Part shown: piece after piece, positions 8,266-16,513 of the stretch | Layout: the number at the start of each line of letters is the position of its first letter | Numbering within the stretch: the first letter of the stretch is position 1 | From: Thermoleophilia bacterium | Lineage (GTDB): Bacteria; Actinomycetota; Thermoleophilia; Gaiellales; Gaiellaceae | Assembly (NCBI GenBank): GCA_025934995.1 | Contig: JAICWC010000019.1 | Span: 1 to 35,488 of the forward strand | Reading direction: 5' to 3' | Length of the DNA: 35,488 nucleotides | Position numbers and translations under genes: made by a program | The notes under the pieces: model-generated | Database searches by the model: none | Seen by the model: the letters and a program-made list of their open reading frames with translations, nothing else | Told to the model about the DNA's origin: nothing

Positions 8266-9492
8266 GTGCTGCGCCGCCCTACCCTGAGGCAGTTCCGGCC
8301 GCTCCGCCTGCCCGGATTCCGGCTGCTGTTCTGCTCGACGCTCGCGTCGAGCCTCGGCACGCTGCTCGCGCAGATCGCGCTGGCGATCGAGATCAAGGAT
8401 CGGACGAACTCCGGGCTCTGGGTGGGAGCCGTCCTCGTCGTCGGCTTCCTGCCGACGATTCTCGTAGGCCTGACGCTTGGTCCCCTGATCGATCGCTTGG
8501 AGCGGCGCAAGCTGATGGTGACCGCCGATCTCGTCCGCGCCGCCGTCTTCTTCGGGCTCGTCTTCGTCGGAAGCGCGGGCGGGATCGTCGCGCTCGCCTT
8601 CGTCGCCGGGCTCGCGACGGGCTTCTTCCGTCCGGCCGTGTACGCCGGCATTCCGAACCTCGTTCCCGAGGAAGACCTGCCGCATGCCAATGCGCTCCTG
8701 CAATCGGTCGAGAACATGAGCTGGGCGATCGGGCCGATCCTCGGCGGCCTCCTCACCGCGGCGACGAGCCCACACGTGGCCTACTGGATCAACGCGGTCT
8801 CCTTCCTCATCTCTGCGTCGTTGATCGTGCGCATTCCCGCGCGGCTGCTGCAGAGCGCGACCGCGCTGACACGCGGCCACTGGACGGATCTCAAGGACGG
8901 CTTCCGCGCTGTCCGCGAGTCGCGCGTCCTCCTCGCCGTCCTCCTCGCCTGGGGCGTTGCCGGTCTCGGCATCGGCAGCGTCAGCGTCAGCGAGGTCTTC
9001 CTCGCGAAGAACACGTTCCATGCCGGAGATTTCGGCTACGGGCTCCTGTTCGGCGGTATCGGCACCGGCCTCGTCATCGGCAGCTTCTGGAGCAGCTCGA
9101 TCCAGGCGCGACTCGGCATCGCCCGCACGTACGGGCTCGCGATCGCAGTCATGGGCATCGGCTTCGGCCTCGGGTCGCTTGCGCCGGACGTGTGGGTCGC
9201 CGCGCTCTGCTGTGTCGTCGGCGGGATCGGCGACGGCGTCGCGATCGTGTGCAACGCGCTCCTCGTGCAAACGGGCGCACGCGACGAGATCCGTGGACGC
9301 GCCCTCACCGTGCTGATGAGCGGAACGATGCTCGTGCAGGCGATCGGCACGATTCTCGCCGGCGCCTTGATGCCGGCCGACGGCGCGCGCTGGGTGTGGG
9401 GTGCCGGCGGGATCGTGTTCCTCTTCGCCGCGGCGATCGGCTATCTGCTCGCGCGCGAACCGAGCCGTGCACCTGCGCCCGCGCCGACCTAA
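8266..9492 (+). CDS. MFS transporter
   Basis: Polytopic; FRLLFCSTLASSLGTLLAQIALAIEIKDRT..GPLIDRLERRKLMV typical MFS loop 2-3. Confidence 0.88.
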   Translation: MLRRPTLRQFRPLRLPGFRLLFCSTLASSLGTLLAQIALAIEIKDRTNSGLWVGAVLVVGFLPTILVGLTLGPLIDRLERRKLMVTADLVRAAVFFGLVFVGSAGGIVALAFVAGLATGFFRPAVYAGIPNLVPEEDLPHANALLQSVENMSWAIGPILGGLLTAATSPHVAYWINAVSFLISASLIVRIPARLLQSATALTRGHWTDLKDGFRAVRESRVLLAVLLAWGVAGLGIGSVSVSEVFLAKNTFHAGDFGYGLLFGGIGTGLVIGSFWSSSIQARLGIARTYGLAIAVMGIGFGLGSLAPDVWVAALCCVVGGIGDGVAIVCNALLVQTGARDEIRGRALTVLMSGTMLVQAIGTILAGALMPADGARWVWGAGGIVFLFAAAIGYLLAREPSRAPAPAPT

Positions 9493-9493
9493 C

Positions 9494-9499
9494 TAGAGT
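9494..9499 (+). promoter_or_regulatory. Putative -10 (TAGAGT) 8 nt before GTG 9508
   Basis: TANNNT box between MFS stop and meaB start. Confidence 0.4.
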
Positions 9500-9507
9500 C
9501 CGGCGTC

Positions 9508-10488
9508 GTGGCCGGACGGCGCGACTGGACACGTGAGACCCTCGCGGCCGGCATACGTGACGGCGACCGGCGGGCGCTCGCCCGCGCGATCACCCTCGTC
9601 GAGAACGGCGACGCGCTCGCGTACGAGGTCGTGCGCGATCTCTATCCCCGGACCGGAGGCGCGTACGCGATCGGGCTGACGGGCCCGCCGGGCGTCGGCA
9701 AGTCGTCGCTCATCTCCGCGTTGCTGCGGCACGTCCGTCCGGACGGCACCGAGGTCGGCGTCATCTCCGTCGACCCGTCGAGCCCCTTCTCGCAGGGTGC
9801 GCTGCTGGGCGATCGCATCCGCCTCTCCGATCACTTCCTCGACCCCGGCGTCTTCATCCGCTCGATGGGGACGCGCGGCCATCTCGGCGGTCTCGCGGAG
9901 GCGACACTGCAGGCGCTCCTCGTGCTCGATGCTGCCGGCAAGGAGATCGTCATGCTCGAGACCGTCGGCACGGGGCAGAGCGAAGTCGAGGTGATCGGCA
10001 TCGCCGACACGGTCCTGCTCGTGCTGATGCCCGGCTCGGGCGACTCGGTGCAGGCGTTGAAGGCCGGAATCATGGAGATCCCCGACGTGATCGCGATCAA
10101 CAAGATGGATCACCCGGCCGCGAAGACGATGCTCAACGAGGTGCGCTCGATCCTCGGCCTGGACAAGGAACGCGAGTGGCGCCCGCCGATCGTCCTGACC
10201 GAGGCGACGCGCGGCGAGAACGTGCCCGAGCTGTGGGAGAAGCTCGTGGAGCACCGGGCGTTTCTCGAATCCTCCGGGCAGCTGGAGGAGCGCAGACGCA
10301 GCAATCTCGCGAGCGAGGTCTTCTCGGTCGCTTCCGCGCGCGCGAAGCAGCACATCGAGCGTGCGGTCGCCGACGATCCCGAGCTGCGTCGTGTCCTCGA
10401 CGCCGTGCAGCGACGTGAGCTCGACCCGCTCAGCGCGGTCCGTGAGATTCTCGAGAAGGTGTTCAAGGTCGATGGCAGCCGGGCCTGA
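9508..10488 (+). CDS. meaB: Methylmalonyl-CoA mutase-associated GTPase MeaB/ArgK family
   Basis: GLTGPPGVGKSSLISALL, VDPSSPFSQGALLGDRIR, ETVGTGQSEVEV, NKMD. Confidence 0.94.
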   Translation: MAGRRDWTRETLAAGIRDGDRRALARAITLVENGDALAYEVVRDLYPRTGGAYAIGLTGPPGVGKSSLISALLRHVRPDGTEVGVISVDPSSPFSQGALLGDRIRLSDHFLDPGVFIRSMGTRGHLGGLAEATLQALLVLDAAGKEIVMLETVGTGQSEVEVIGIADTVLLVLMPGSGDSVQALKAGIMEIPDVIAINKMDHPAAKTMLNEVRSILGLDKEREWRPPIVLTEATRGENVPELWEKLVEHRAFLESSGQLEERRRSNLASEVFSVASARAKQHIERAVADDPELRRVLDAVQRRELDPLSAVREILEKVFKVDGSRA

Positions 10489-11650
10489 GCTGAAAGACAT
10501 CGAGGCCGCGCGCGCGCGGCTCGACGGCGTCGCACGCGTGACGCCCGTCTACCCGTCCGAGACTCTCTCGCGCGCGGTCGGGCGCGAGGTGCAGCTGAAG
10601 GCCGAGAATCTCCAGCGCACCGGCTCGTTCAAGATCCGCGGGGCGTACAACCGGATCTCGTCGCTCAGCGACAGGGAGCGCGCCGCCGGCGTCGTCGCCG
10701 CGAGCGCGGGAAATCACGGACAGGCGGTCGCGTGGGCCGCGCGCGAAGTCGGCGCACGCGCGCGCATCTTCATGCCGCAGGACGCGCCGATGGCGAAGGT
10801 CGACGCGACGCGCCACTACGGCGCCGAAGTCGAGCTGACCGGGCCGGCGATCGAGGAGGCACTCGACGCGTGCCGTGCGTATGTGGCTGCGGAGGGCGCG
10901 ACGTTCGTGCACCCGTTCGAGGACCCGGTCGTCATTGCGGGGCAGGGGACGATCGGCCTCGAGCTCGCCGACCAGGTCGAACAGGTCGAGACGGTCGTCA
11001 TCCCGGTCGGCGGCGGCGGTCTCTCGTCCGGGATCGCGCTCGCGCTGCGCGCGATCAAGCCGGGGATCCGCATCGTCGGCGTGCAGGCCGAAGGAACGCT
11101 GCCGGGCGGCTCCGGCTACACGATCGCCGACGGGATCGCAGTGAAGCAGCCGGGCGAGCTGACGATGTCGATCCTCGACGACGTGCTCGACGACGTCGTG
11201 TCGGTCGGCGACGAGGAGATCAGCGACGCGATCGTCGTGCTGCTCGAGCGCACCAAGCTCGTCGTCGAGGGCGCAGGCGCCGTCAGCGTCGCCGCGCTGC
11301 TCGCCGGCAAGGTCGGCGGCACGGGCTGCGTCGTCCCCGTGCTCTCGGGCGGCAACATCGATGCCACGCTGCTCATCTCCGTCATGCGGCACGGGCTCGC
11401 CGTCGCCGGCCGCTTCCTCGTCCTGCGCACGCGCGTTCCCGACCGTCCCGGCGAGCTCGCGCGGCTGCTGACGATGCTCGCGGAGGAGCGCGTCAACGTC
11501 GTCGAGGTCGAGCACCAGCGCGAGTCCGCGGGCCTCCCGGTCGCCGAGACAGGCGTCGAGTTGACGCTCGTCACGCGCAACCCTGCGCATTGCGACGAGA
11601 TCGTCGAGACGATGCAGCGCCTCGGCTACCCGGCCGAGCGCCTCATCTAG
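10472..11650 (+). CDS. ilvA: Threonine ammonia-lyase (biosynthetic/catabolic, single ACT domain)
   Basis: KAENLQRTGSFKIRGAYNRI PLP motif; GGGGLSSGIA; C-terminal ACT RTRVPDRPGELARLLTMLAEERVNVVEVEHQR. Confidence 0.93.
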   Translation: MAAGPELKDIEAARARLDGVARVTPVYPSETLSRAVGREVQLKAENLQRTGSFKIRGAYNRISSLSDRERAAGVVAASAGNHGQAVAWAAREVGARARIFMPQDAPMAKVDATRHYGAEVELTGPAIEEALDACRAYVAAEGATFVHPFEDPVVIAGQGTIGLELADQVEQVETVVIPVGGGGLSSGIALALRAIKPGIRIVGVQAEGTLPGGSGYTIADGIAVKQPGELTMSILDDVLDDVVSVGDEEISDAIVVLLERTKLVVEGAGAVSVAALLAGKVGGTGCVVPVLSGGNIDATLLISVMRHGLAVAGRFLVLRTRVPDRPGELARLLTMLAEERVNVVEVEHQRESAGLPVAETGVELTLVTRNPAHCDEIVETMQRLGYPAERLI

Positions 11651-11727
11651 CGTGGCTCGCCTCTAGACGAGCGCGGCGCGCAGGAGCACCCTCATGGCGC
11701 TTGCTAAGCCCTCGGTCGTAGCTTGCT

Positions 11728-11886
11728 TCAGACGAGGGCGGGGCGAAGCCTGTGCAGCAGGGCGAAGCGGCGGCGCGGGACGCGCTCCGGCTTGTCGATC
11801 TCCGGCAGGCGCGGGCCGCGGAGGGCCGTCCGCAGCGCGTCGCGCTGCATCTGGCTCGTCGACATGTAATGGATCGCGGAGTTCAT
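11728..11886 (-). CDS. Possible small basic protein (52 aa), hypothetical, absent from supplied ORF track
   Basis: MNSAIHYMSTSQMQRDALRTALRGPRLPEIDKPERVPRRRFALLHRLRPALV*. Confidence 0.4.
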   Translation of the reverse strand: MNSAIHYMSTSQMQRDALRTALRGPRLPEIDKPERVPRRRFALLHRLRPALV

Positions 11887-11928
11887 GACCACAGGACGCG
11901 CGGAGTGGTCGCTTTCTTCCCGCCGCCC

Positions 11929-11934
11929 TAGACT
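11929..11934 (+). promoter_or_regulatory. Putative -10 (TAGACT) 6 nt before GTG 11941
   Basis: TANNNT box; leaderless geometry. Confidence 0.45.
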
Positions 11935-11940
11935 CGGGCG

Positions 11941-14900
11941 GTGCCCGTCTGTCCCGTCTGCGCGACCGAGAACCCCGAGGTCGCGCGCTTCTGCCTCGCG
12001 TGCGGCGCGGCGCTGAGCTCCGAGCCTGCGCGTGAGGAGCGCAAGATCGTGACCGTCCTCTTCGCGGACCTCGTCGGCTTCACCTCACGCGCGGAGCAGC
12101 TCGACCCGGAAGACGTGCGCGCCGTGCTCGCGCCGTACTGGGAGCGGCTGCGCGGCGAGCTCGAGAAGCGCGGTGGCACGGTCGAGAAGTTCATCGGCGA
12201 CGCGGTGATGGCGCTCTTCGGTGCGCCGGCCGCGCACGACGACGACCCGCTGCGCGCCGTCGGCGCCGCGCTGGCGATCCGCGACTGGGCGCGCGACGAG
12301 GCGGACGTGCAAGTGCGGATCGCGGTCAACACGGGCGAGGCGCTCGTCCTGCTCGGGGCGCGGCCGGCCGAGGGGGAAGGGATGGCGGCCGGCGACGTCG
12401 TCAACACGACCGCGCGGCTTCAGAGCGCAGCCCCGGTGAACGGCGTCCTCGTCGGCGAGGCGACGTACCGCGCCACGCGCGACGTGATCGAGTACGCCGA
12501 GCACGAGCCCGTGACGGCGAAGGGCAAAGCAGATCCGATTCCCGTCTGGGAGGCGGTGCAGGTCCGCTCGCGGCTCGGCATGGACGTCGAGCGCGCGACG
12601 TTGCCGATCGTCGGGCGCGTGCGCGAGCTCGGTGTGATCCTCGACGCGTTCGAGCGCGCGAAGTCGGAGCGCGAACCGCAGCTCGTGACGCTGGTCGGCG
12701 TCCCGGGAATCGGCAAGTCGCGACTCGTCGGAGAGTTCTTCTCGCGCCTCGAGTCGCAGCCCGATCTCGTCTGGTGGCGGCAGGGCCGGGCGCTGCCGTA
12801 CGGCGAGGGCGTGAGCTTCTGGGCGCTTGCGGAGATGGTCAAGGCGCAGGCCGGCGTGCAGGAGAACGACCTGGCGGAGACCGCCGAGGAGAAGCTCCGC
12901 GAGAGCGTCGCGCGCCTCGTCGACGAGGACGAACGCGCGTGGGTGCTCGAGCACCTGCTCCCGCTCGTCGGCGGGGAGCAGAAGGGCGGCACGACGAAGA
13001 GCGCACCGGCCTGGCGGCGCTACTTCGAGGGGATGGCCGAGCAGCGCCCGCTGGTCATGGTCTTCGAGGACATGCACTGGGCCGACGACGGCTTGCTCGA
13101 TTTCATCGACCACCTCGTCGACTGGGCGAGCGGCGTCCCGATCCTCGTGCTCGCGACGGCGCGGCCCGAGCTGCTCGACCGCAGGCAGGCCTGGGGCGGC
13201 GGGAAGCTCAACGTCTCGACGATCGCGCTGACGCCGCTCAGCGACGACGAGGCCGCGCAGATCATTCACGGCGTCCTCGAGCAGGCGGCGCTGCCCGCGG
13301 AGACACAACGGTCGCTGCTCGACCGCGCCGGCGGGAACCCGCTGTATGCGGAGCAGTTCGCGCGGCTGTACATGGAGCGCGGCTCTGCCGACGACCTCCC
13401 GCTGCCGGAAAGCGTCCAGGGGCTGATCGCCGCACGCCTCGACGGCTTGCCCGCGAACGAGAAGCGGTTGATCCAGGACGCCGCCGTCTTCGGCAAGGTG
13501 TTCTGGGCGGGAGCGCTCGACGCCGACGAAGAGGCATTGCACGCCCTCGAGCGAAACGGGATGCTGCGTCGCGAGCGGCGATCGGCCGTGGCCGGACAGA
13601 CCCAGTACGCCTTCCGCCACGTGCTCGTCCGCGACGTCGCCTACGGGCAGATCCCGCGGGCCCGGCGCGCGGAGAAGCACGTGCAGGCGGCCGGTTGGAT
13701 CGAGGCGCTCGGCCGCGCCGACGACCACGCCGAGCTCGTCGCGTATCACCTCGCCGAGGCGCTCGAGCTCGGGCTCGACACGGGGGAGAGGCTCGCCGAC
13801 GCGCTGGCGGCGGCAGCGCGGCGTGCAATCGCCTTGAACGCGTACGGCGGCGCGCTGGACTACAGCCGGCGCGCGCTCGCGCTTCCGATCGCCGACGACA
13901 CTCGGCGCGCGCATCTGCTCGCCGTGCACGCACGCGCGCTGGCGATCCTGGACGCCGATACATCGGCCCTCCGCGGCGCGATCGACCAGCTCGAGTCGAT
14001 CGGCGACGTCGAAGCAGCAGCGGAGCTCGCGGCGTTCGCCGCGAACGCGGTATGGAATGCGAACCGCCGGCCGGAGGCGGAGGAGCTCATCGCGCGCGGC
14101 GAAGCGCTGCTCGCGGACCGAGAGCCGACCCGTGCCTTGTGCGCGGTGCTCTCCGAGAAGGCCCGTCTCAGCGGCTTCGTCGACGACCCCGACGTGGCCG
14201 AGGCCACGGCTCGCCAGGCGCTTGCGCTCGCCGAGCGCTTCGAGCTGGTCGAGTTGCGCGCGGAGTGCATCGCGAACCTCGCGAACATCGCGTGGGCTCG
14301 CGGCGAATACGAACGCTCGGGCGAGCTGAACGAGGAGGCGCTGTCGGTGGCTCCGCCGGCGTCCCGACAGGCGCTGCGCGCGATGGTCAACCGGAGCCTC
14401 GCCGCGCTTGCAGCGGCCGACGGCCCTGCCGTGCGAGCGAATCTCGTGAGCTCACTCGAAGCCGCACAGCGTCTCGGCGACGCGCAGTTCGTCTTCTGGG
14501 TCATGGCCCCGGTGATCTACGAGAACTACTTCAGCCTCGGCCGCTGGGACGAAGCGTTGGAGCGGCTGACGTCGGTGCTCCGCGACGTCGAGCGTGCGGG
14601 CGGCAGCTACATGCAGTCGAACTTCTACGTCGAGCGCGCGATGATCTTCGCGTCGCGCGGCCGCGACGCCGAGGCTCACGCCGATCTCGACCTGGTGGTC
14701 GCGTCACTCGAGACGAACCGGGACATTCAGTTCCAGGCGAGCCTGTTGACGACGGCGGTCCCCGTGTACGACATCCTCGGAGATCGCACGCGCGTCGCTG
14801 CGCTGCTCGATCGCCTGCTCGCGATCGGTCGCCCGACGAAGGCCTTCGCACCGCCGTTCTTCGCCGAGACGGCCATCGCGATCGCGCGCCATGGGTACGG

Positions 14901-15183
14901 CGATCGCTTCCTCGATCGCTTCGCCGAGTCGCGGCCACATCGGCGGCTCGAAGCGGCCAGGCTCGTTTGGACAGGGCGCGCCGTGGACGCGGCAGACATC
15001 TATGCGAACGCATCCCCGCGCGAGGAAGCGACGACGAGGCTCTTCGCCGCCGAGCAGCTGCGGGCTGCCGGCCGGACGGCGGAATCCATGGTGCAGCTCG
15101 AGCGCGGGCTCGCCTTCTTCCGCGCCGTCGGCGCCCGGCGGATCGTCCAACAGGCTGAAGAGCTCCTGGCAGCCGCGTCCTAA
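11941..15183 (+). CDS. Zinc-ribbon, class III adenylate/guanylate cyclase, AAA/NTPase, TPR multidomain protein
   Basis: CPVCATENPEVARFCLACGAAL; VTVLFADLVGFTSRAE, EKFIGDAVMALFGAP, VNTTARLQ; Walker A VGVPGIGKSRLV; helical repeat C-terminus. Confidence 0.92.
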   Translation: MPVCPVCATENPEVARFCLACGAALSSEPAREERKIVTVLFADLVGFTSRAEQLDPEDVRAVLAPYWERLRGELEKRGGTVEKFIGDAVMALFGAPAAHDDDPLRAVGAALAIRDWARDEADVQVRIAVNTGEALVLLGARPAEGEGMAAGDVVNTTARLQSAAPVNGVLVGEATYRATRDVIEYAEHEPVTAKGKADPIPVWEAVQVRSRLGMDVERATLPIVGRVRELGVILDAFERAKSEREPQLVTLVGVPGIGKSRLVGEFFSRLESQPDLVWWRQGRALPYGEGVSFWALAEMVKAQAGVQENDLAETAEEKLRESVARLVDEDERAWVLEHLLPLVGGEQKGGTTKSAPAWRRYFEGMAEQRPLVMVFEDMHWADDGLLDFIDHLVDWASGVPILVLATARPELLDRRQAWGGGKLNVSTIALTPLSDDEAAQIIHGVLEQAALPAETQRSLLDRAGGNPLYAEQFARLYMERGSADDLPLPESVQGLIAARLDGLPANEKRLIQDAAVFGKVFWAGALDADEEALHALERNGMLRRERRSAVAGQTQYAFRHVLVRDVAYGQIPRARRAEKHVQAAGWIEALGRADDHAELVAYHLAEALELGLDTGERLADALAAAARRAIALNAYGGALDYSRRALALPIADDTRRAHLLAVHARALAILDADTSALRGAIDQLESIGDVEAAAELAAFAANAVWNANRRPEAEELIARGEALLADREPTRALCAVLSEKARLSGFVDDPDVAEATARQALALAERFELVELRAECIANLANIAWARGEYERSGELNEEALSVAPPASRQALRAMVNRSLAALAAADGPAVRANLVSSLEAAQRLGDAQFVFWVMAPVIYENYFSLGRWDEALERLTSVLRDVERAGGSYMQSNFYVERAMIFASRGRDAEAHADLDLVVASLETNRDIQFQASLLTTAVPVYDILGDRTRVAALLDRLLAIGRPTKAFAPPFFAETAIAIARHGYGDRFLDRFAESRPHRRLEAARLVWTGRAVDAADIYANASPREEATTRLFAAEQLRAAGRTAESMVQLERGLAFFRAVGARRIVQQAEELLAAAS

Positions 15184-16472
15184 GAGCTGCCGCAGCGGCG
15201 GAACGAGTATTTCTCGCCGCGCCAGGTCGCGACGCCGCCGCCGAGCACGGGTCGGGCGTCGACGCCGACCGACTGCAGCACGCTCGCCGCGATCGCCGCA
15301 CGCGGGCCGCTCTCGCAGATCGTGACGATCGGCTGTGCGCCGCACAGACCGTTCTCCGCCGCCTGACGCACGTTGCGGTAGGGCAGGTGCGTACTGCCAG
15401 GGATGAAGCCGAGGTCGCGCTCGTCCTTCTCGCGCACATCGAGGAGCTGCACGGCATCGGCGGCGAGCCATTGCTCGACTTCGTCGACCGTCACGGCGTC
15501 GAGGGACTCGTCGTCCCCCGGTGTCCGCCAGCCCGCGACGCCGAAGATGCCGACCGCGCTGAGGCGCTCCGCGGCGAGGCGCGCGTCGTCCTCGGAACCG
15601 GCCTCGATGACGACGGGACGTTCGGGCAGCACGAACGCCGCCTTCGTCCCGAACGACGAGCCGTGGACGGGCACGTTCACCGCGCCTGCACGATGTCCGG
15701 CGCCGAACTCGTGCGGCTCGCGCACGTCGAGCACGACGGCTCCGTCGGCGACGTCGGCTCGACGGAGCTGCGGCTGCGCTCCGTGGAAGGGGCCGCGGTT
15801 CAGCTCGACGATCAGCGCCATGTTCGGAGGCCGCGGCGGCTGCTGCGTCACCTTGCACAGAAACTCCTCGTACGTCTCCACCAGGGAGCGGTTCATCGTC
15901 CGCTCGCGCGCGATCGTCGTCGATCGCTCCGGGCTCATGTTCGCTCCGCAGAGTGAACCGGCGACGTGACCCGGGTAGACGACGACGTCGTCGCCGAGCT
16001 CGACGAGGCGACGCAGCGAGTGGAACAGCCCGTCGGCGCCTTCCTCGGCGTCGACCGCGAGATCGGGCCTCGCCGTATCGCCGACGAACAGCGAGTCGCC
16101 CGTCAACAGAAGCTTGCCGTCGACGAGGAACGCGCAGTGCTCTGGCCGGTGCCCCGGCGTATGGATGACGCGCAGCACGACGTCGCCGATCGCGAGCTCC
16201 TCGCCGTCGCGCAACGGCTCGTGCGGGAACGTCGCGCCCGCCGCGTCGTGCACGCGCACGGGGATGTCGTGCTCGAGCGCGAGCCGGCCGTGCCCGGAGA
16301 CGTGGTCGGCGTGGGTATGCGTCTCGAGGACGGCGACGATCTCGACGCCTGCATCCAGGTACCGCTCGATCGCGTAACCAGGATCGACGAGCGCCGCGAT
16401 CCCGGCGCGCTCGTCGCCGACGAGATACGAGGCGCAGCCGAGGTCGTCGTCCACGAACTGCCGGAACAGCAC
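15180..16472 (-). CDS. MBL-fold metallo-hydrolase with two C-terminal rhodanese domains
   Basis: THTHADHVSGH, TGDSLFVGDTARPDL; rhodanese VVLDVREPHEF and VQLLDVREKDERDLGFIPGSTHLPY..ICESGPRAA; start chosen as VLFRQFVDDDLGCASYLVG. Confidence 0.92.
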   Translation of the reverse strand: MLFRQFVDDDLGCASYLVGDERAGIAALVDPGYAIERYLDAGVEIVAVLETHTHADHVSGHGRLALEHDIPVRVHDAAGATFPHEPLRDGEELAIGDVVLRVIHTPGHRPEHCAFLVDGKLLLTGDSLFVGDTARPDLAVDAEEGADGLFHSLRRLVELGDDVVVYPGHVAGSLCGANMSPERSTTIARERTMNRSLVETYEEFLCKVTQQPPRPPNMALIVELNRGPFHGAQPQLRRADVADGAVVLDVREPHEFGAGHRAGAVNVPVHGSSFGTKAAFVLPERPVVIEAGSEDDARLAAERLSAVGIFGVAGWRTPGDDESLDAVTVDEVEQWLAADAVQLLDVREKDERDLGFIPGSTHLPYRNVRQAAENGLCGAQPIVTICESGPRAAIAASVLQSVGVDARPVLGGGVATWRGEKYSFRRCGSS

Positions 16473-16513
16473 GAGCAGCGACGCTAGCACCGACTACGGC
16501 TATCAATCCTGAA

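Noticed and set aside
12774-15158. 794-aa plus-strand alternative-frame ORF inside the cyclase gene
   Set aside because: Arg-rich frame-shifted translation of a clearly conserved cyclase/AAA protein.
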